A stretch of 64,000 bases of DNA from CAVPDA01 sp963702495. GTDB taxonomy: Bacteria; Pseudomonadota; Gammaproteobacteria; Burkholderiales; Rhodocyclaceae. Shown piece by piece: positions 1 to 7,962 of this stretch. The position numbers and the translations under genes are program-made. The notes beneath the pieces are model-generated. The model was not told the origin of the DNA, searched no databases, and saw only the letters and a program-made list of their open reading frames with translations. The stretch spans positions 62,001 to 126,000 of the forward strand of contig CAVPDA010000004.1 of the NCBI GenBank assembly GCA_963702495.1. The letters are read 5' to 3'. Positions within the stretch are counted from its first letter, which is position 1. Each line of letters starts with the position of its first letter.

Positions 1-999
1 TCCTACAGCGATGCCGCGCGCAAGGCCCTGCCCTCGGTGGTCCACGTCTTCACCAGCAAGGTGAACCCGGCACAGCGCAGCCCCTTCGCCGACGATCCGA
101 TTTTTCGCCACTTTTTCGGCGACCGCCTGGGCCGCGGCGAAACCCAGCGCACCCTCGGCCTCGGCAGCGGCGTGGTCGTCAGCACCGAAGGCTATATCCT
201 CACCAACCACCATGTCGTCGAGTCGGCCGACGAGATCGAGGTCGCCCTCTACGATGGCCGCAAGTTGAAGGCGCGCGTCGTCGGGCTCGATCCCGAATCG
301 GATGTGGCGGTGCTGCAGATCGATGCCGGCGCAAAGCTGCCGGCGATCACCTTCGCCGCGCCCGATGCGCTGCGGGTGGGGGACGTCGTGCTCGCCATCG
401 GCAATCCCTTCGACGTCGGCCAGACCGTGACCATGGGGATCGTCAGCGCCCTGGGGCGTTCCCATCTGGGCATCAACACCTTCGAGAACTTCATTCAGAC
501 CGACGCCGCCATCAACCCCGGCAATTCCGGCGGCGCGCTGGTGGATGGGAGCGGCAATCTGGTCGGCATCAACACCGCGATCTATTCGCGCACCGGCGGC
601 TCCCTCGGCATCGGCTTCGCGATCCCGGTGTCGCTGGCACGCAACGTGATGGAGCAGATCATCCAGGCCGGCGCCGTGACGCGAGGCTGGATCGGCGTCG
701 AAGCGCAGGAAATCACGCCGGAACTGGCCGAGTCGTTCACCCTGCCCACCGCCCAGGGGACGCTGATCGCGGGCGTGGTGCGGGACGGCCCGGCCGATCG
801 CGCCGGCATCAAACCGGGCGACGTCCTGGTGTCCATCGAAGGCAAGGCAGTGCGGGATCCCCAGGGCATGCTGGAATCCGTCGCCAGCCTGGCGCCCGGC
901 CGTCCGGCAAAATTCAAGCTGCGCCGCGACAAGAGCGAGCTCGATCTCGACATCCTCATCGGCAAGCGCCCACCGTTGCGGCGCAACGGGAAAGAGTAA
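1..999 (+). CDS. HtrA/Deg-family periplasmic serine protease (partial, 5' end outside window)
   Basis: The reading frame is open from the first base, so the N-terminus (signal or anchor) is missing. The visible 332 residues hold a trypsin-like protease domain with the full triad: His in TNHHVV (codon 211-213), Asp in ESDVAVL, and Ser in NPGNSGGAL. One C-terminal PDZ domain follows (GPADRAGIKPGDVL). A single PDZ matches DegS/AlgW-like or short DegQ-like envelope quality-control proteases rather than two-PDZ DegP. It ends convergently against tatC, a common neighbour of the tat-his block in betaproteobacteria. Which Deg subtype it is cannot be settled without the N-terminus. Confidence 0.9.
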   Translation, partial: SYSDAARKALPSVVHVFTSKVNPAQRSPFADDPIFRHFFGDRLGRGETQRTLGLGSGVVVSTEGYILTNHHVVESADEIEVALYDGRKLKARVVGLDPESDVAVLQIDAGAKLPAITFAAPDALRVGDVVLAIGNPFDVGQTVTMGIVSALGRSHLGINTFENFIQTDAAINPGNSGGALVDGSGNLVGINTAIYSRTGGSLGIGFAIPVSLARNVMEQIIQAGAVTRGWIGVEAQEITPELAESFTLPTAQGTLIAGVVRDGPADRAGIKPGDVLVSIEGKAVRDPQGMLESVASLAPGRPAKFKLRRDKSELDLDILIGKRPPLRRNGKE

Positions 1000-1031
1000 G
1001 GGGCGCGCCGCGGCCGCGGGAAGAGCGCGGC

Positions 1032-1838
1032 TCAGGGAGGATTCTTTCGGCTGTCCGCGTCCGCCTGATCCAGTTCCCGTTCCATCTCCTGGTCCGTGAG
1101 CGCCGTGTAATCCGACTCCGCGGCCGGCTTTTTCACGAAGCGCGCCAGCAGCAATCCCACCTCGAACAGGAGCACCAGCGGGATCGCCAGCAGCAGCTGG
1201 GACATCACGTCCGGCGGCGTGACCACGGCTGCGATCACGAACGCCCCGACGATGGCGTAGGGCCGGATCTCCCTCAGTTTCTGCAGGCTGACAATCCCCA
1301 TGCGCACCAGCACGATCACGATCACCGGCACTTCGAACGTGACGCCGAAGGCGATGAACATGGTTAGGACGAACGAAAGATACTGCTCGATGTCCGGCGC
1401 CGGGGTGATGCTCTTGGGGGCGAACTCGTTGATGAACTTGAACACCACGCCGAAGACGAAGAAGTAGCAGAACGCCATGCCGACGATGAACAACAGGGTG
1501 CTGGCGATCACCAGCGGCAGACCGAGCCGCTTCTCGTGGGCATAGAGACCGGGCGCGATGAATGCCCAGGACTGGTAAAGCACGATCGGCAGGGCAATGA
1601 CGAAGGCCACCATGACGGTTACCTTCACCGGCACGAGAAAGGGCGTCACCACACCGGTGGCGATCATCTTGGTGCCCTCGGGCAGGGCCAGCATCATGGG
1701 ATGAGCCAGGAAGTCGTAAATCTCGCTGGCCCACGGCATGAGGCAGAGAAAGACCACCAGGATGGCAAGAATTGCGCGCAGCAGGCGGTCGCGCAACTCC
1801 ACCAGGTGGGAGAGGAAGGTCTGCTCCTGATCGATCAC
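1032..1838 (-). CDS. tatC: Sec-independent protein translocase subunit TatC
   Basis: This is the polytopic receptor of the twin-arginine translocase, which binds RR signal peptides of folded substrates in the inner membrane. The N-terminal FLSHLVELRDRLLR is the TatC signature and six hydrophobic segments follow. The charged C-tail (about 20 residues) is cytoplasmic. I place the start at GTG 1838, 7 bp after the tatB stop, which gives 268 residues and a normal N-terminus. An in-frame start at 1892 would add 18 residues and overlap tatB by 47 bp. No clear Shine-Dalgarno precedes either start, so translational coupling to tatB is likely. Confidence 0.93.
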   Translation of the reverse strand: MIDQEQTFLSHLVELRDRLLRAILAILVVFLCLMPWASEIYDFLAHPMMLALPEGTKMIATGVVTPFLVPVKVTVMVAFVIALPIVLYQSWAFIAPGLYAHEKRLGLPLVIASTLLFIVGMAFCYFFVFGVVFKFINEFAPKSITPAPDIEQYLSFVLTMFIAFGVTFEVPVIVIVLVRMGIVSLQKLREIRPYAIVGAFVIAAVVTPPDVMSQLLLAIPLVLLFEVGLLLARFVKKPAAESDYTALTDQEMERELDQADADSRKNPP

Positions 1839-1845
1839 GGTCAGG

Positions 1846-2259
1846 TTAACCGGCTTTGCGCACCGCGCCAGCTTCCTGGCCGAGTTCGGCATCCGGTTGA
1901 GCTGCCGCGGCGGCTTCGGCCGGGGCGCCGCTGTGCTCCGCCGGGCTGGGGCTTTGCGCGCCCCCGTCCTGACTCAAGGCCTTGAATGGTTGGTTGAGCG
2001 TTTCCTCGACTGTCGTCAGTTCCTTGTTGACCGACAGCTCCATCTCCCGTGCCGACTGCTCCACCTGCTGCTGCAGGCGCTTCAGCTCGTCGAGCTGCAT
2101 TTCGCGGTTGATGTCCGCCTTGACGTCATTGACGTAGCGCTGCAGGCGGCCGAGGAGGTGCCCGGCGGTGCGCGCCACCTTCGGCAGCCGCTCCGGGCCG
2201 ATGACGATCAACGCCACCAGGGCGATGAGGATGAGCTCCGAGAAACCGATGTCGAACAT
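1846..2259 (-). CDS. tatB: Sec-independent protein translocase subunit TatB
   Basis: 137 residues. It starts with MFDIGFSELILIALVAL, the TatB transmembrane helix with its conserved Glu, followed by the GPERLPK hinge and an amphipathic helix. A long coiled-coil-like region (KRLQQQVEQSAREME) and an Ala/Pro/Gln-rich tail follow. The GPERLP motif separates TatB from TatA, which has FG at this site. It partners TatC in the substrate-binding complex and lies between tatA and tatC in the same transcription unit. Confidence 0.95.
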   Translation of the reverse strand: MFDIGFSELILIALVALIVIGPERLPKVARTAGHLLGRLQRYVNDVKADINREMQLDELKRLQQQVEQSAREMELSVNKELTTVEETLNQPFKALSQDGGAQSPSPAEHSGAPAEAAAAAQPDAELGQEAGAVRKAG

Positions 2260-2346
2260 GGGAGCGTGAACGTGAATCGCGTCTGATGAAACACAAAGGA
2301 CGCAAGGCGTGCCCGGCCCCGCGTCCCGCGCTCCTCTTGCCGCGAT
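2260..2346. other. tatA-tatB spacer with a short degenerate repeat
   Basis: An 87-bp gap holds an acacaaaggacgcaagg stretch resembling the gacgccaagg-type repeats seen again at 26889-26920. I see no promoter or terminator here, so tatA and tatB are probably co-transcribed. Confidence 0.3.
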
Positions 2347-2574
2347 TTACGAAGACTTGGTCTTCTCCTTGATCTCGCCTTCGATGGTCTGCCCGCCCGT
2401 CACCTGCGGCGGCGCGGAAGCTTCGCCCTCCTTGTCGCCTTCCTTCATGCCCTGCTTGAAGCCGCGCACCGCACCACCCAGATCCGCCCCGATGTTGCGC
2501 AGTTTCTTCGTGCCGAACACCAGCAGAATGATCACCAGAACGATCAGCCAGTGCCAGATGCTAAAGGACCCCAT
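2347..2574 (-). CDS. tatA: Sec-independent protein translocase subunit TatA
   Basis: 75 residues with one N-terminal transmembrane helix (HWLIVLVIILLVFG), the TatA hallmark FGTKKLRNIG, the amphipathic helix GGAVRGFKQGMKEG, and a short acidic and polar tail. TatA oligomerises to open the passage for folded proteins recruited by TatBC. Its start is 9 bp from the hinT stop codon on the same strand, so it belongs to the his-hinT-tat transcription unit. The length is normal for betaproteobacterial TatA. Confidence 0.95.
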   Translation of the reverse strand: MGSFSIWHWLIVLVIILLVFGTKKLRNIGADLGGAVRGFKQGMKEGDKEGEASAPPQVTGGQTIEGEIKEKTKSS

Positions 2575-2583
2575 GGTCTCCTC

Positions 2584-2934
2584 CTATCGCTTCGGCAGCA
2601 TCCTGCCCAAGGGCTCGGGTCCGCCGAAAATGTGCATGTGGAGATGATACACCTCCTGCCCTCCGACCCGTCCGGTGTTGATGATGGAGCGGAAGCCGTC
2701 CGTCGCACCCTGCTCGCGCGCCAGCTTCCCGGCCACGGCCAGCATCTTGCCCAGCACCTGCTGATGGCCCGGCTCGGCCTCGTAGAGCGAGGGCACGTGC
2801 TGCTTGGGAATGACCAGGAAATGCACCGGCGCCTGCGGCTGGATGTCGTGGAATGCGAGCACGTCTTCGTCCTCGTACACCTTGCGGCAGGGAATTTCGC
2901 CGCGGGCGATCTTGCAGAAAATGCAGTTGTCCAT
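2584..2934 (-). CDS. hinT: HIT-family purine nucleoside phosphoramidase (HinT)
   Basis: 116 residues with the HIT-domain opening CIFCKI (zinc-type cysteine pair) and the catalytic histidine triad HLHMH near the C-terminus, preceded by an NTGRVGGQEVYH strand. HinT hydrolyses AMP-lysine and other phosphoramidates in the cytosol. In betaproteobacteria it usually lies between hisE and tatA, exactly as here. The length matches the family. The His-X-His-X-His signature makes the call secure, although the physiological substrate is not predictable. Confidence 0.93.
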   Translation of the reverse strand: MDNCIFCKIARGEIPCRKVYEDEDVLAFHDIQPQAPVHFLVIPKQHVPSLYEAEPGHQQVLGKMLAVAGKLAREQGATDGFRSIINTGRVGGQEVYHLHMHIFGGPEPLGRMLPKR

Positions 2935-3048
2935 CTGGTGGTTCCTGTATCGATCCGGTGGGGGCCCGGCCCAGCGTAGGGGCGGGGAATGGACTGTAGG
3001 GCGGAGGGGCGGTCGTCTCGCGTGCGCCCGCCTCGCGCCGAAGGCGGG

Positions 3049-3393
3049 TCAGGTGACCGATTTGTCGCTCTCGCGCCGCCGCGCCTTCTTTTCGTCGATG
3101 CCCGACATGCCTTCGCGACGCCGGAATTCGGCCAGCACGTCATCCACGCCGAGGCCGAACTCGGTCAGCAGGATCATGGAGTGGAACCACAGGTCGGTGA
3201 CTTCCCACACCAGGTGCAACCGGTCCTTGTCCTTGGCCGCCATGATGGTTTCTGCCGCTTCCTCGGCCACCTTCTTGCAGATCGCATCGACGCCCTTGGC
3301 GTGCAGGCTCGCCACGTAGGACGTGTCGGGGTCGGCGCGGCGGCGTTCCGCCAGGGTTTCCGCGACGCGGTGCAGCACTTCGATATCGATCAT
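3049..3393 (-). CDS. hisE: Phosphoribosyl-ATP pyrophosphatase (histidine step 2)
   Basis: 114 residues of the all-alpha MazG-like fold. The conserved acidic run KKVAEEAAETIMAAK binds Mg2+, and WEVTDLWFHSMILL matches the second family helix. It hydrolyses PR-ATP to PR-AMP. It is a separate protein here, not fused to HisI as in enteric bacteria, and overlaps hisI by 4 bp (ATGA), so the two are translationally coupled. The C-terminus is Lys/Arg-rich. Confidence 0.95.
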   Translation of the reverse strand: MIDIEVLHRVAETLAERRRADPDTSYVASLHAKGVDAICKKVAEEAAETIMAAKDKDRLHLVWEVTDLWFHSMILLTEFGLGVDDVLAEFRRREGMSGIDEKKARRRESDKSVT

Positions 3394-3803
3394 TTCTGGG
3401 GTTCCTTGGGGTCCTTGTAGATGTCCTTGGGATCCTTCAACACCGGATCCACCGCCTGCCAGTGGTGGTCCTCGTGCTTATGGAAGAAGCAGCTGTGCCG
3501 CCCGGTATGGCAGGCGATGCCGCCCAGTTGTTCCACCTGCAGCAGGAGCACGTCGTTGTCGCAATCCATGCGGATTTCCAGCACCTTCTGGATATGACCG
3601 GATTCCTCCCCCTTGTGCCACAGCTTGCGCCGCGAGCGCGACCAGTACACCGCCTCGCCTTCGCGCACGGTGCGATCGAGGGCATCGCGGTTCATCCAGG
3701 CGAACATGAGGACGTCATTGGTCCCCACCTCCTGCACGATCACCGGCACCAGGCCGTTCTCGTCCCAGGCCACTTCGTTCAGCCACTTCTTGTTCACGCT
3801 CAC
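3390..3803 (-). CDS. hisI: Phosphoribosyl-AMP cyclohydrolase (histidine step 3)
   Basis: 137 residues. DCDNDVLLLQVEQLG holds the Asp cluster for Mg2+, and ACHTGRHSCFFH carries the zinc-binding cysteines. It opens the adenine ring of PR-AMP to give ProFAR. It overlaps hisF upstream by 4 bp and hisE downstream by 4 bp. The C-terminus contains a short repeated DPKD/DPKE pattern (LKDPKDIYKDPKEPQK), a lineage-specific tail. Confidence 0.96.
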   Translation of the reverse strand: MSVNKKWLNEVAWDENGLVPVIVQEVGTNDVLMFAWMNRDALDRTVREGEAVYWSRSRRKLWHKGEESGHIQKVLEIRMDCDNDVLLLQVEQLGGIACHTGRHSCFFHKHEDHHWQAVDPVLKDPKDIYKDPKEPQK

Positions 3804-4579
3804 AGTCTCACCTCGATGCCGCGGCTGCGCATGTATTCCTTGGCTTCGCGCACCGTATGCTCTCCATAGTGGAAGATGCTGGCCGCCAGTACCGCATCCG
3901 CATGACCCTGCAGGATGCCCTCGGCCAGATGTTCCAGGTTGCCAACCCCGCCGCTGGCGATGACCGGAATATCGACGGCATCGCAGATGGCACGGGTCAG
4001 GGTCAGATCGAAACCGTTGCGCGTGCCGTCACGGTCCATGCTGGTGAGCAGGATTTCGCCGGCGCCGAGTTCCTGCACCCGCCTCGCCCAGGCGACGGCG
4101 TCGATTCCGGTAGCCTTGCGCCCGCCGTGGGTGAATACCTCCCACTTCGCCTGCCCGCCGGCGCTTTCGCCGGCGGCAACCTGTTTGGCGTCGATCGCCA
4201 CCACGATGCATTGCGACCCGACCTTGTGGCTGGCATCCGCCACCAGCTGCGGGTTCTGCACCGCTGCCGTGTTGATGCTGACCTTGTCCGCCCCGGCGTT
4301 GAGCAGGCGGCGCACGTCGTCCACCACCCGGATGCCGCCGCCCACCGTGAGCGGGATGAACACCTGGTCCGCCACCGCCTCCACCACGTGAAGAATGATG
4401 TCGCGCTCGTCGGAGCTAGCCGTGATGTCGAGGAAGGTCAGCTCGTCCGCTCCCTGCTCGTCATAGCGGCGGGCGACCTCCACCGGATCGCCCGCATCGC
4501 GCAGGCCGACGAAATTGATGCCCTTGACGACGCGGCCGGAGCGAACGTCGAGGCAGGGGATGATGCGCTTGGCAAGCAT
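3800..4579 (-). CDS. hisF: Imidazole glycerol phosphate synthase cyclase subunit
   Basis: 259-residue TIM barrel. Both catalytic aspartates are visible, in IIPCLDVRSGRVVKG near the N-terminus and in CIVVAIDAKQ. Phosphate-binding loops include GGGIR and SGGVGN. It forms IGP and AICAR from PRFAR using ammonia delivered by HisH. I chose ATG 4579 because it begins MLAKRIIPCLD, the conserved family start; longer frames upstream run into hisA in another frame. Confidence 0.97.
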   Translation of the reverse strand: MLAKRIIPCLDVRSGRVVKGINFVGLRDAGDPVEVARRYDEQGADELTFLDITASSDERDIILHVVEAVADQVFIPLTVGGGIRVVDDVRRLLNAGADKVSINTAAVQNPQLVADASHKVGSQCIVVAIDAKQVAAGESAGGQAKWEVFTHGGRKATGIDAVAWARRVQELGAGEILLTSMDRDGTRNGFDLTLTRAICDAVDIPVIASGGVGNLEHLAEGILQGHADAVLAASIFHYGEHTVREAKEYMRSRGIEVRL

Positions 4580-4632
4580 GGATCGGCGGGATGGCGGTGC
4601 GGAGCAGGGATCGGGCCCCTGCCCGCCCGCTA

Positions 4633-5385
4633 CTACCCCGGGCTCCTCTCGGCGAATTCGTCGGCCTCCACCTGGGCCGCCCGGAAGTCGAGCTTGCCTT
4701 CGTAGATGGCGCGGCCGGTGATGGCGCCGACGATCCCCTCCGACTCGACCTGGCACAGGGCCCGGATATCGTCGATCGAAGCAACACCGCCGCTGGCGAT
4801 GACCGGAATGCGCAGCGCCTGGGCGAGCTTGACCGTCGCCGCGACATTGACCCCGCTCAGCATGCCGTCGCGGCCGATATCCGTGTAGATCACCGCCTCG
4901 ACCCCGTATTCCTCGAACTTGCGCGCCAGGTCAACGACGTCATGGCCGGTCATCTTCGACCAGCCGTCGGTCGCCACCTTGCCGTCCCGGGCGTCGAGGG
5001 CGACGATGATGTGCCCGGGAAAGGCGCCGCAGGCGTCGTGCAGGAAGCCGGGGTTCTTCACTGCCGCCGTCCCGATGATGACGTAGGAGATGCCGTCGTC
5101 GAGATAGCGTTCGATGGTGTCGAGATCGCGGATGCCGCCACCGAGCTGCACCGGAATGTCCTCCCCAAGGGCGCCCACCACCGCCTTGATCGCCGCCTCG
5201 TTGCGCGGCTTGCCGGCAAAGGCACCGTTGAGGTCCACCAGGTGCAGGCGCCGCGCGCCCTGGTCGAGCCAGTAGCGGGCCATGGCCGCGGGGTCTTCGG
5301 AGAACACGGTCACGGCGTCCATGTCGCCCTGCTTCAGGCGCACGCAGTGACCATCCTTGAGGTCAATGGCGGGTATCAGCAGCAT
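4633..5385 (-). CDS. hisA: ProFAR isomerase HisA
   Basis: 250-residue TIM barrel homologous to HisF. The catalytic Asp pair is in LIPAIDLKDGHCVRL and IIVALDARDG, with LGGGIRDLDT and ASGGVASIDD as phosphate loops. It performs the Amadori rearrangement of ProFAR to PRFAR. The gene is 53 bp upstream of hisF and 54 bp downstream of hisH on the same strand, the usual H-A-F order. Confidence 0.97.
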   Translation of the reverse strand: MLLIPAIDLKDGHCVRLKQGDMDAVTVFSEDPAAMARYWLDQGARRLHLVDLNGAFAGKPRNEAAIKAVVGALGEDIPVQLGGGIRDLDTIERYLDDGISYVIIGTAAVKNPGFLHDACGAFPGHIIVALDARDGKVATDGWSKMTGHDVVDLARKFEEYGVEAVIYTDIGRDGMLSGVNVAATVKLAQALRIPVIASGGVASIDDIRALCQVESEGIVGAITGRAIYEGKLDFRAAQVEADEFAERSPG

Positions 5386-5439
5386 AGGATCGGATTGATG
5401 ATTTGCCAGGGAGGGCTCAGAGGAGCCGGGTGAATCATG

Positions 5440-6078
5440 TCAGGGTTTCCAGCGCATGAAGTTGCCGAGCAGGCACAGACCGGCATGCGCACTTTTCTCC
5501 GGGTGGAACTGGACCGCGAAAATATTAGCCTGCGCTATCGCGCAGGTAAAGGGAACACCATACACCGTCGAGCCGGCGATGATCTCCGGGCCTGCCGGTT
5601 CCACGAAGTAGCTGTGCACGAAATAGAAGCGGGCGCCGTCCTCGATGCCCTGCCAAAGTGCATGGGGCTCCGCCTGATTGACCTGGTTCCATCCCATGTG
5701 GGGCACCTTGAGGCGGCTGCCGTCCGGCGCCACCATGGCTTCGCGCGGAAAGCGCCGCACCTTGCCGGGGAACAGCGCGAGTCCCGGCACATGGCCTTCC
5801 TCGCTCATCTCGAACAGCATTTGCAGACCGATGCAGATGCCGAGGAAAGGCTTGTCTCCCGCGGCGCGGATCACCGCCTCGCGCAGACCCCGTTCCGCGA
5901 GTTCGCGCATGCAGTCGGGCATGGCGCCCTGGCCCGGCACCACCACGCGCGAGGCGCGGGCGACCACCGCCGGATCCGAGGTGATGTGCACCGTGGCATC
6001 GGGCACCACGTGCTCGATCGCCTTGGCGACCGAGCGCAGATTGCCCATGCCGTAGTCGACGACCGCTACCGTACTCAC
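5440..6078 (-). CDS. hisH: Imidazole glycerol phosphate synthase glutaminase subunit
   Basis: 212-residue class I glutamine amidotransferase. The nucleophile Cys is in FLGICIGLQMLFE and the His/Glu pair in VQFHPEKSAHAG. It supplies ammonia to HisF through the barrel. I place the start at GTG 6078, which gives the family N-terminus STVAVVDYGMGNLRS; the longer open frame upstream is not conserved-looking. It lies 91 bp downstream of hisB. Confidence 0.95.
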   Translation of the reverse strand: MSTVAVVDYGMGNLRSVAKAIEHVVPDATVHITSDPAVVARASRVVVPGQGAMPDCMRELAERGLREAVIRAAGDKPFLGICIGLQMLFEMSEEGHVPGLALFPGKVRRFPREAMVAPDGSRLKVPHMGWNQVNQAEPHALWQGIEDGARFYFVHSYFVEPAGPEIIAGSTVYGVPFTCAIAQANIFAVQFHPEKSAHAGLCLLGNFMRWKP

Positions 6079-6169
6079 AGGCAAGCCCTGCCGCCCTGGC
6101 CCGAAGTTTGAAGGGAATCCGAAGCTTGCCACATTTGGTGCCCGGGCGCCCCCGCCCTGACCTCGCAGC

Positions 6170-6757
6170 TCACAGCGTACCCTTGGTGGAGGGAACCGCG
6201 CCCGCCGCCCGCGCATCGGCCTCCACCGCCATGCGCAGCGCCCGGCCGAAGGCCTTGAACACGGTTTCGCACTGGTGGTGGGCGTTCTCGCCGCGCAGGT
6301 TGTCGATATGCAGGGTGACCAGGGCATGATTGACGAATCCCTGGAAGAACTCGCGCACCAGATCGACGTCGAAGCTGCCGATCATGGAACGGGTGAACCT
6401 CACGCCGAAAGTGAGGCCGGGCCGGCCCGACAGATCGACCACCACCCGCGACAGGGCCTCGTCCAGCGGCACGTAGGCGTGGCCGTAGCGGCGCAGCCCT
6501 TTCTTGTCCTCCAGCGCCTGCAGCACCGCCTGGCCGACGGTGATGCCGATATCCTCGACCGTGTGGTGGGCGTCGATGTGCAGGTCGCCGTTCGCCGCCA
6601 CCTCCAGGTCGATCATGCCGTGGCGCACCACCTGGTCCAGCATGTGGTCGAGGAACGGGACGCCGGTGTTCAGAGTCGAGCGGCCGCTGCCGTCGAGGTT
6701 GAGTCGGACCGTGATCTGGGTCTCGAGGGTCTTGCGCGAGATTTCGGCTTGCCGCAT
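6170..6757 (-). CDS. hisB: Imidazoleglycerol-phosphate dehydratase
   Basis: 195 residues, the monofunctional form without the N-terminal HAD phosphatase of enteric HisB. The two metal-binding motifs DAHHTVED and NAHHQCETVFKAFGRAL are intact. It dehydrates IGP to imidazole acetol phosphate, the substrate of HisC. Because hisC is inverted immediately upstream, hisB cannot be read through from hisD and must begin its own transcript. Confidence 0.97.
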   Translation of the reverse strand: MRQAEISRKTLETQITVRLNLDGSGRSTLNTGVPFLDHMLDQVVRHGMIDLEVAANGDLHIDAHHTVEDIGITVGQAVLQALEDKKGLRRYGHAYVPLDEALSRVVVDLSGRPGLTFGVRFTRSMIGSFDVDLVREFFQGFVNHALVTLHIDNLRGENAHHQCETVFKAFGRALRMAVEADARAAGAVPSTKGTL

Positions 6758-6809
6758 GGCGAAATGACGAGTCGAGCACGTCCCGTCGAAAACGGAAAAT
6801 GAGTGGGCG

Positions 6810-6819
6810 ATGATACCAT
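6810..6819. promoter_or_regulatory. Overlapping divergent extended -10 elements (hisB and hisC)
   Basis: The 108-bp hisB-hisC divergent spacer contains a near-palindrome. On the minus strand it reads TGG-TATCAT (6818-6810), an extended -10 about 50 bp from the hisB start. On the plus strand the same bases read TGA-TACCAT (6811-6819), about 47 bp from the hisC start. No good -35 hexamer is evident on either strand. Assignment is by pattern only. Confidence 0.35.
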
Positions 6820-6865
6820 TGGGCGCAGTCCCGTTGTTTCTCCCACGTCTTTCGGTCCCGCCCGC

Positions 6866-7933
6866 ATGAGCCGTTACTGGAGCGCCGTCGTCCGCGGCCT
6901 GACGCCCTATGTGCCGGGGGAGCAGCCCAAGCTGCCGAACCTGGTCAAGCTGAACACCAACGAAAACCCCTACGGCCCCTCGCCGCAGGTACTGGCGGCG
7001 GTATCACGGGAAACCGCGGACACCCTGCGCCTCTACCCGGACCCGAACGCGGACCTTCTGAAGCAGGCCATCGCCCGGCATCACGAAATCGAACCGCGCC
7101 AGGTCTTCGTCGGCAACGGCTCCGACGAAGTGCTGGCCCACGCTTTCCTGGCGCTGCTGCGGCACCCGCCGCGCCCGCTGCTGTTTCCGGACATCACCTA
7201 CAGTTTCTACCCGGTGTATTGCGGACTCTACGGCATCGACCACGTCGTCGTCCCCCTCACCGATAGCTTCGAGATTCGTGTCGACGATTACTTCCGCGCC
7301 AACGGCGGCATCGTTTTCGCCAACCCTAACGCTCCGACCGGCCGCCTGCTGGCGCTGGCCGACATCGAACGCCTGCTGACGGGCAACCCGGATTCCGTAG
7401 TGGTGGTGGATGAGGCCTACGTCGATTTCGGCGGCGTCTCCGCCATTCCGCTCGTGGCCCGCTTTCCCAATCTGCTGGTGGTGCAGACCCTGTCCAAGTC
7501 GCGCTCGCTGGCGGGACTGCGGGTCGGCTTCGCCATCGGCCACGCTGACCTGATCGAGGCGCTGGAACGGGTGAAGAACAGCTTCAATTCCTATCCCCTG
7601 GACCGCCTCGCCATCGCCGGCGCCGTGGCGGCGATGGAGGACGTCGAGCATTTCGAGCGCACGCGCCAGGCCGTGATCCGCTCGCGCCAGCAGCTTGCCG
7701 CCGATCTCGGCGCCCTCGGCTTCGCGGTGCTGCCCTCGGCCGCCAACTTCCTCTTCGCGCGTCACGCCAGCCGCGATGCCGCCGGCTTGGCCGCCGCCTT
7801 GCGCAGCCGCAGCATCATCGTGCGCCACTTCAGGCAGCCGCGCATCGACCAGTACCTGCGCATCACCGTCGGCAGCGACGAGCAGTGCCGCATTCTGGTC
7901 GTTGCGCTGCAGGAGATTCTCAGGAACGGCTGA
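6866..7933 (+). CDS. hisC: Histidinol-phosphate aminotransferase, inverted within the his cluster
   Basis: 355-residue fold-type I PLP aminotransferase. The N-terminal VKLNTNENPYGPSP, FANPNAPTGR, VVVDEAYVDF and the Schiff-base lysine in QTLSKSRSLAGLRVGF are all present. It converts imidazole acetol phosphate plus glutamate to histidinol phosphate. The start ATG 6866 (MSRYWS) fits family starts better than an upstream in-frame codon at 6803. Unusually it is on the plus strand, between hisD and hisB, which are both minus. From memory of Burkholderia HisC sequences, the SRYWS...PYVPGEQP opening belongs to the copy usually found outside the his operon. Confidence 0.95.
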   Translation: MSRYWSAVVRGLTPYVPGEQPKLPNLVKLNTNENPYGPSPQVLAAVSRETADTLRLYPDPNADLLKQAIARHHEIEPRQVFVGNGSDEVLAHAFLALLRHPPRPLLFPDITYSFYPVYCGLYGIDHVVVPLTDSFEIRVDDYFRANGGIVFANPNAPTGRLLALADIERLLTGNPDSVVVVDEAYVDFGGVSAIPLVARFPNLLVVQTLSKSRSLAGLRVGFAIGHADLIEALERVKNSFNSYPLDRLAIAGAVAAMEDVEHFERTRQAVIRSRQQLAADLGALGFAVLPSAANFLFARHASRDAAGLAAALRSRSIIVRHFRQPRIDQYLRITVGSDEQCRILVVALQEILRNG

Positions 7934-7962
7934 CCGGGTCGGGCCCGGGAACCGCAACCTGC

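Noticed and set aside
1000..1031. Hairpin gccgcg...cgcggc between the protease and tatC stops
   Set aside because: No T-run on either strand and short arms; not enough for a terminator call.
1536..1985. Plus-strand reading frame opposite tatC/tatB
   Set aside because: It is His/Gln/Arg-rich and arises as the complement of GC-rich tat genes; no family feature.
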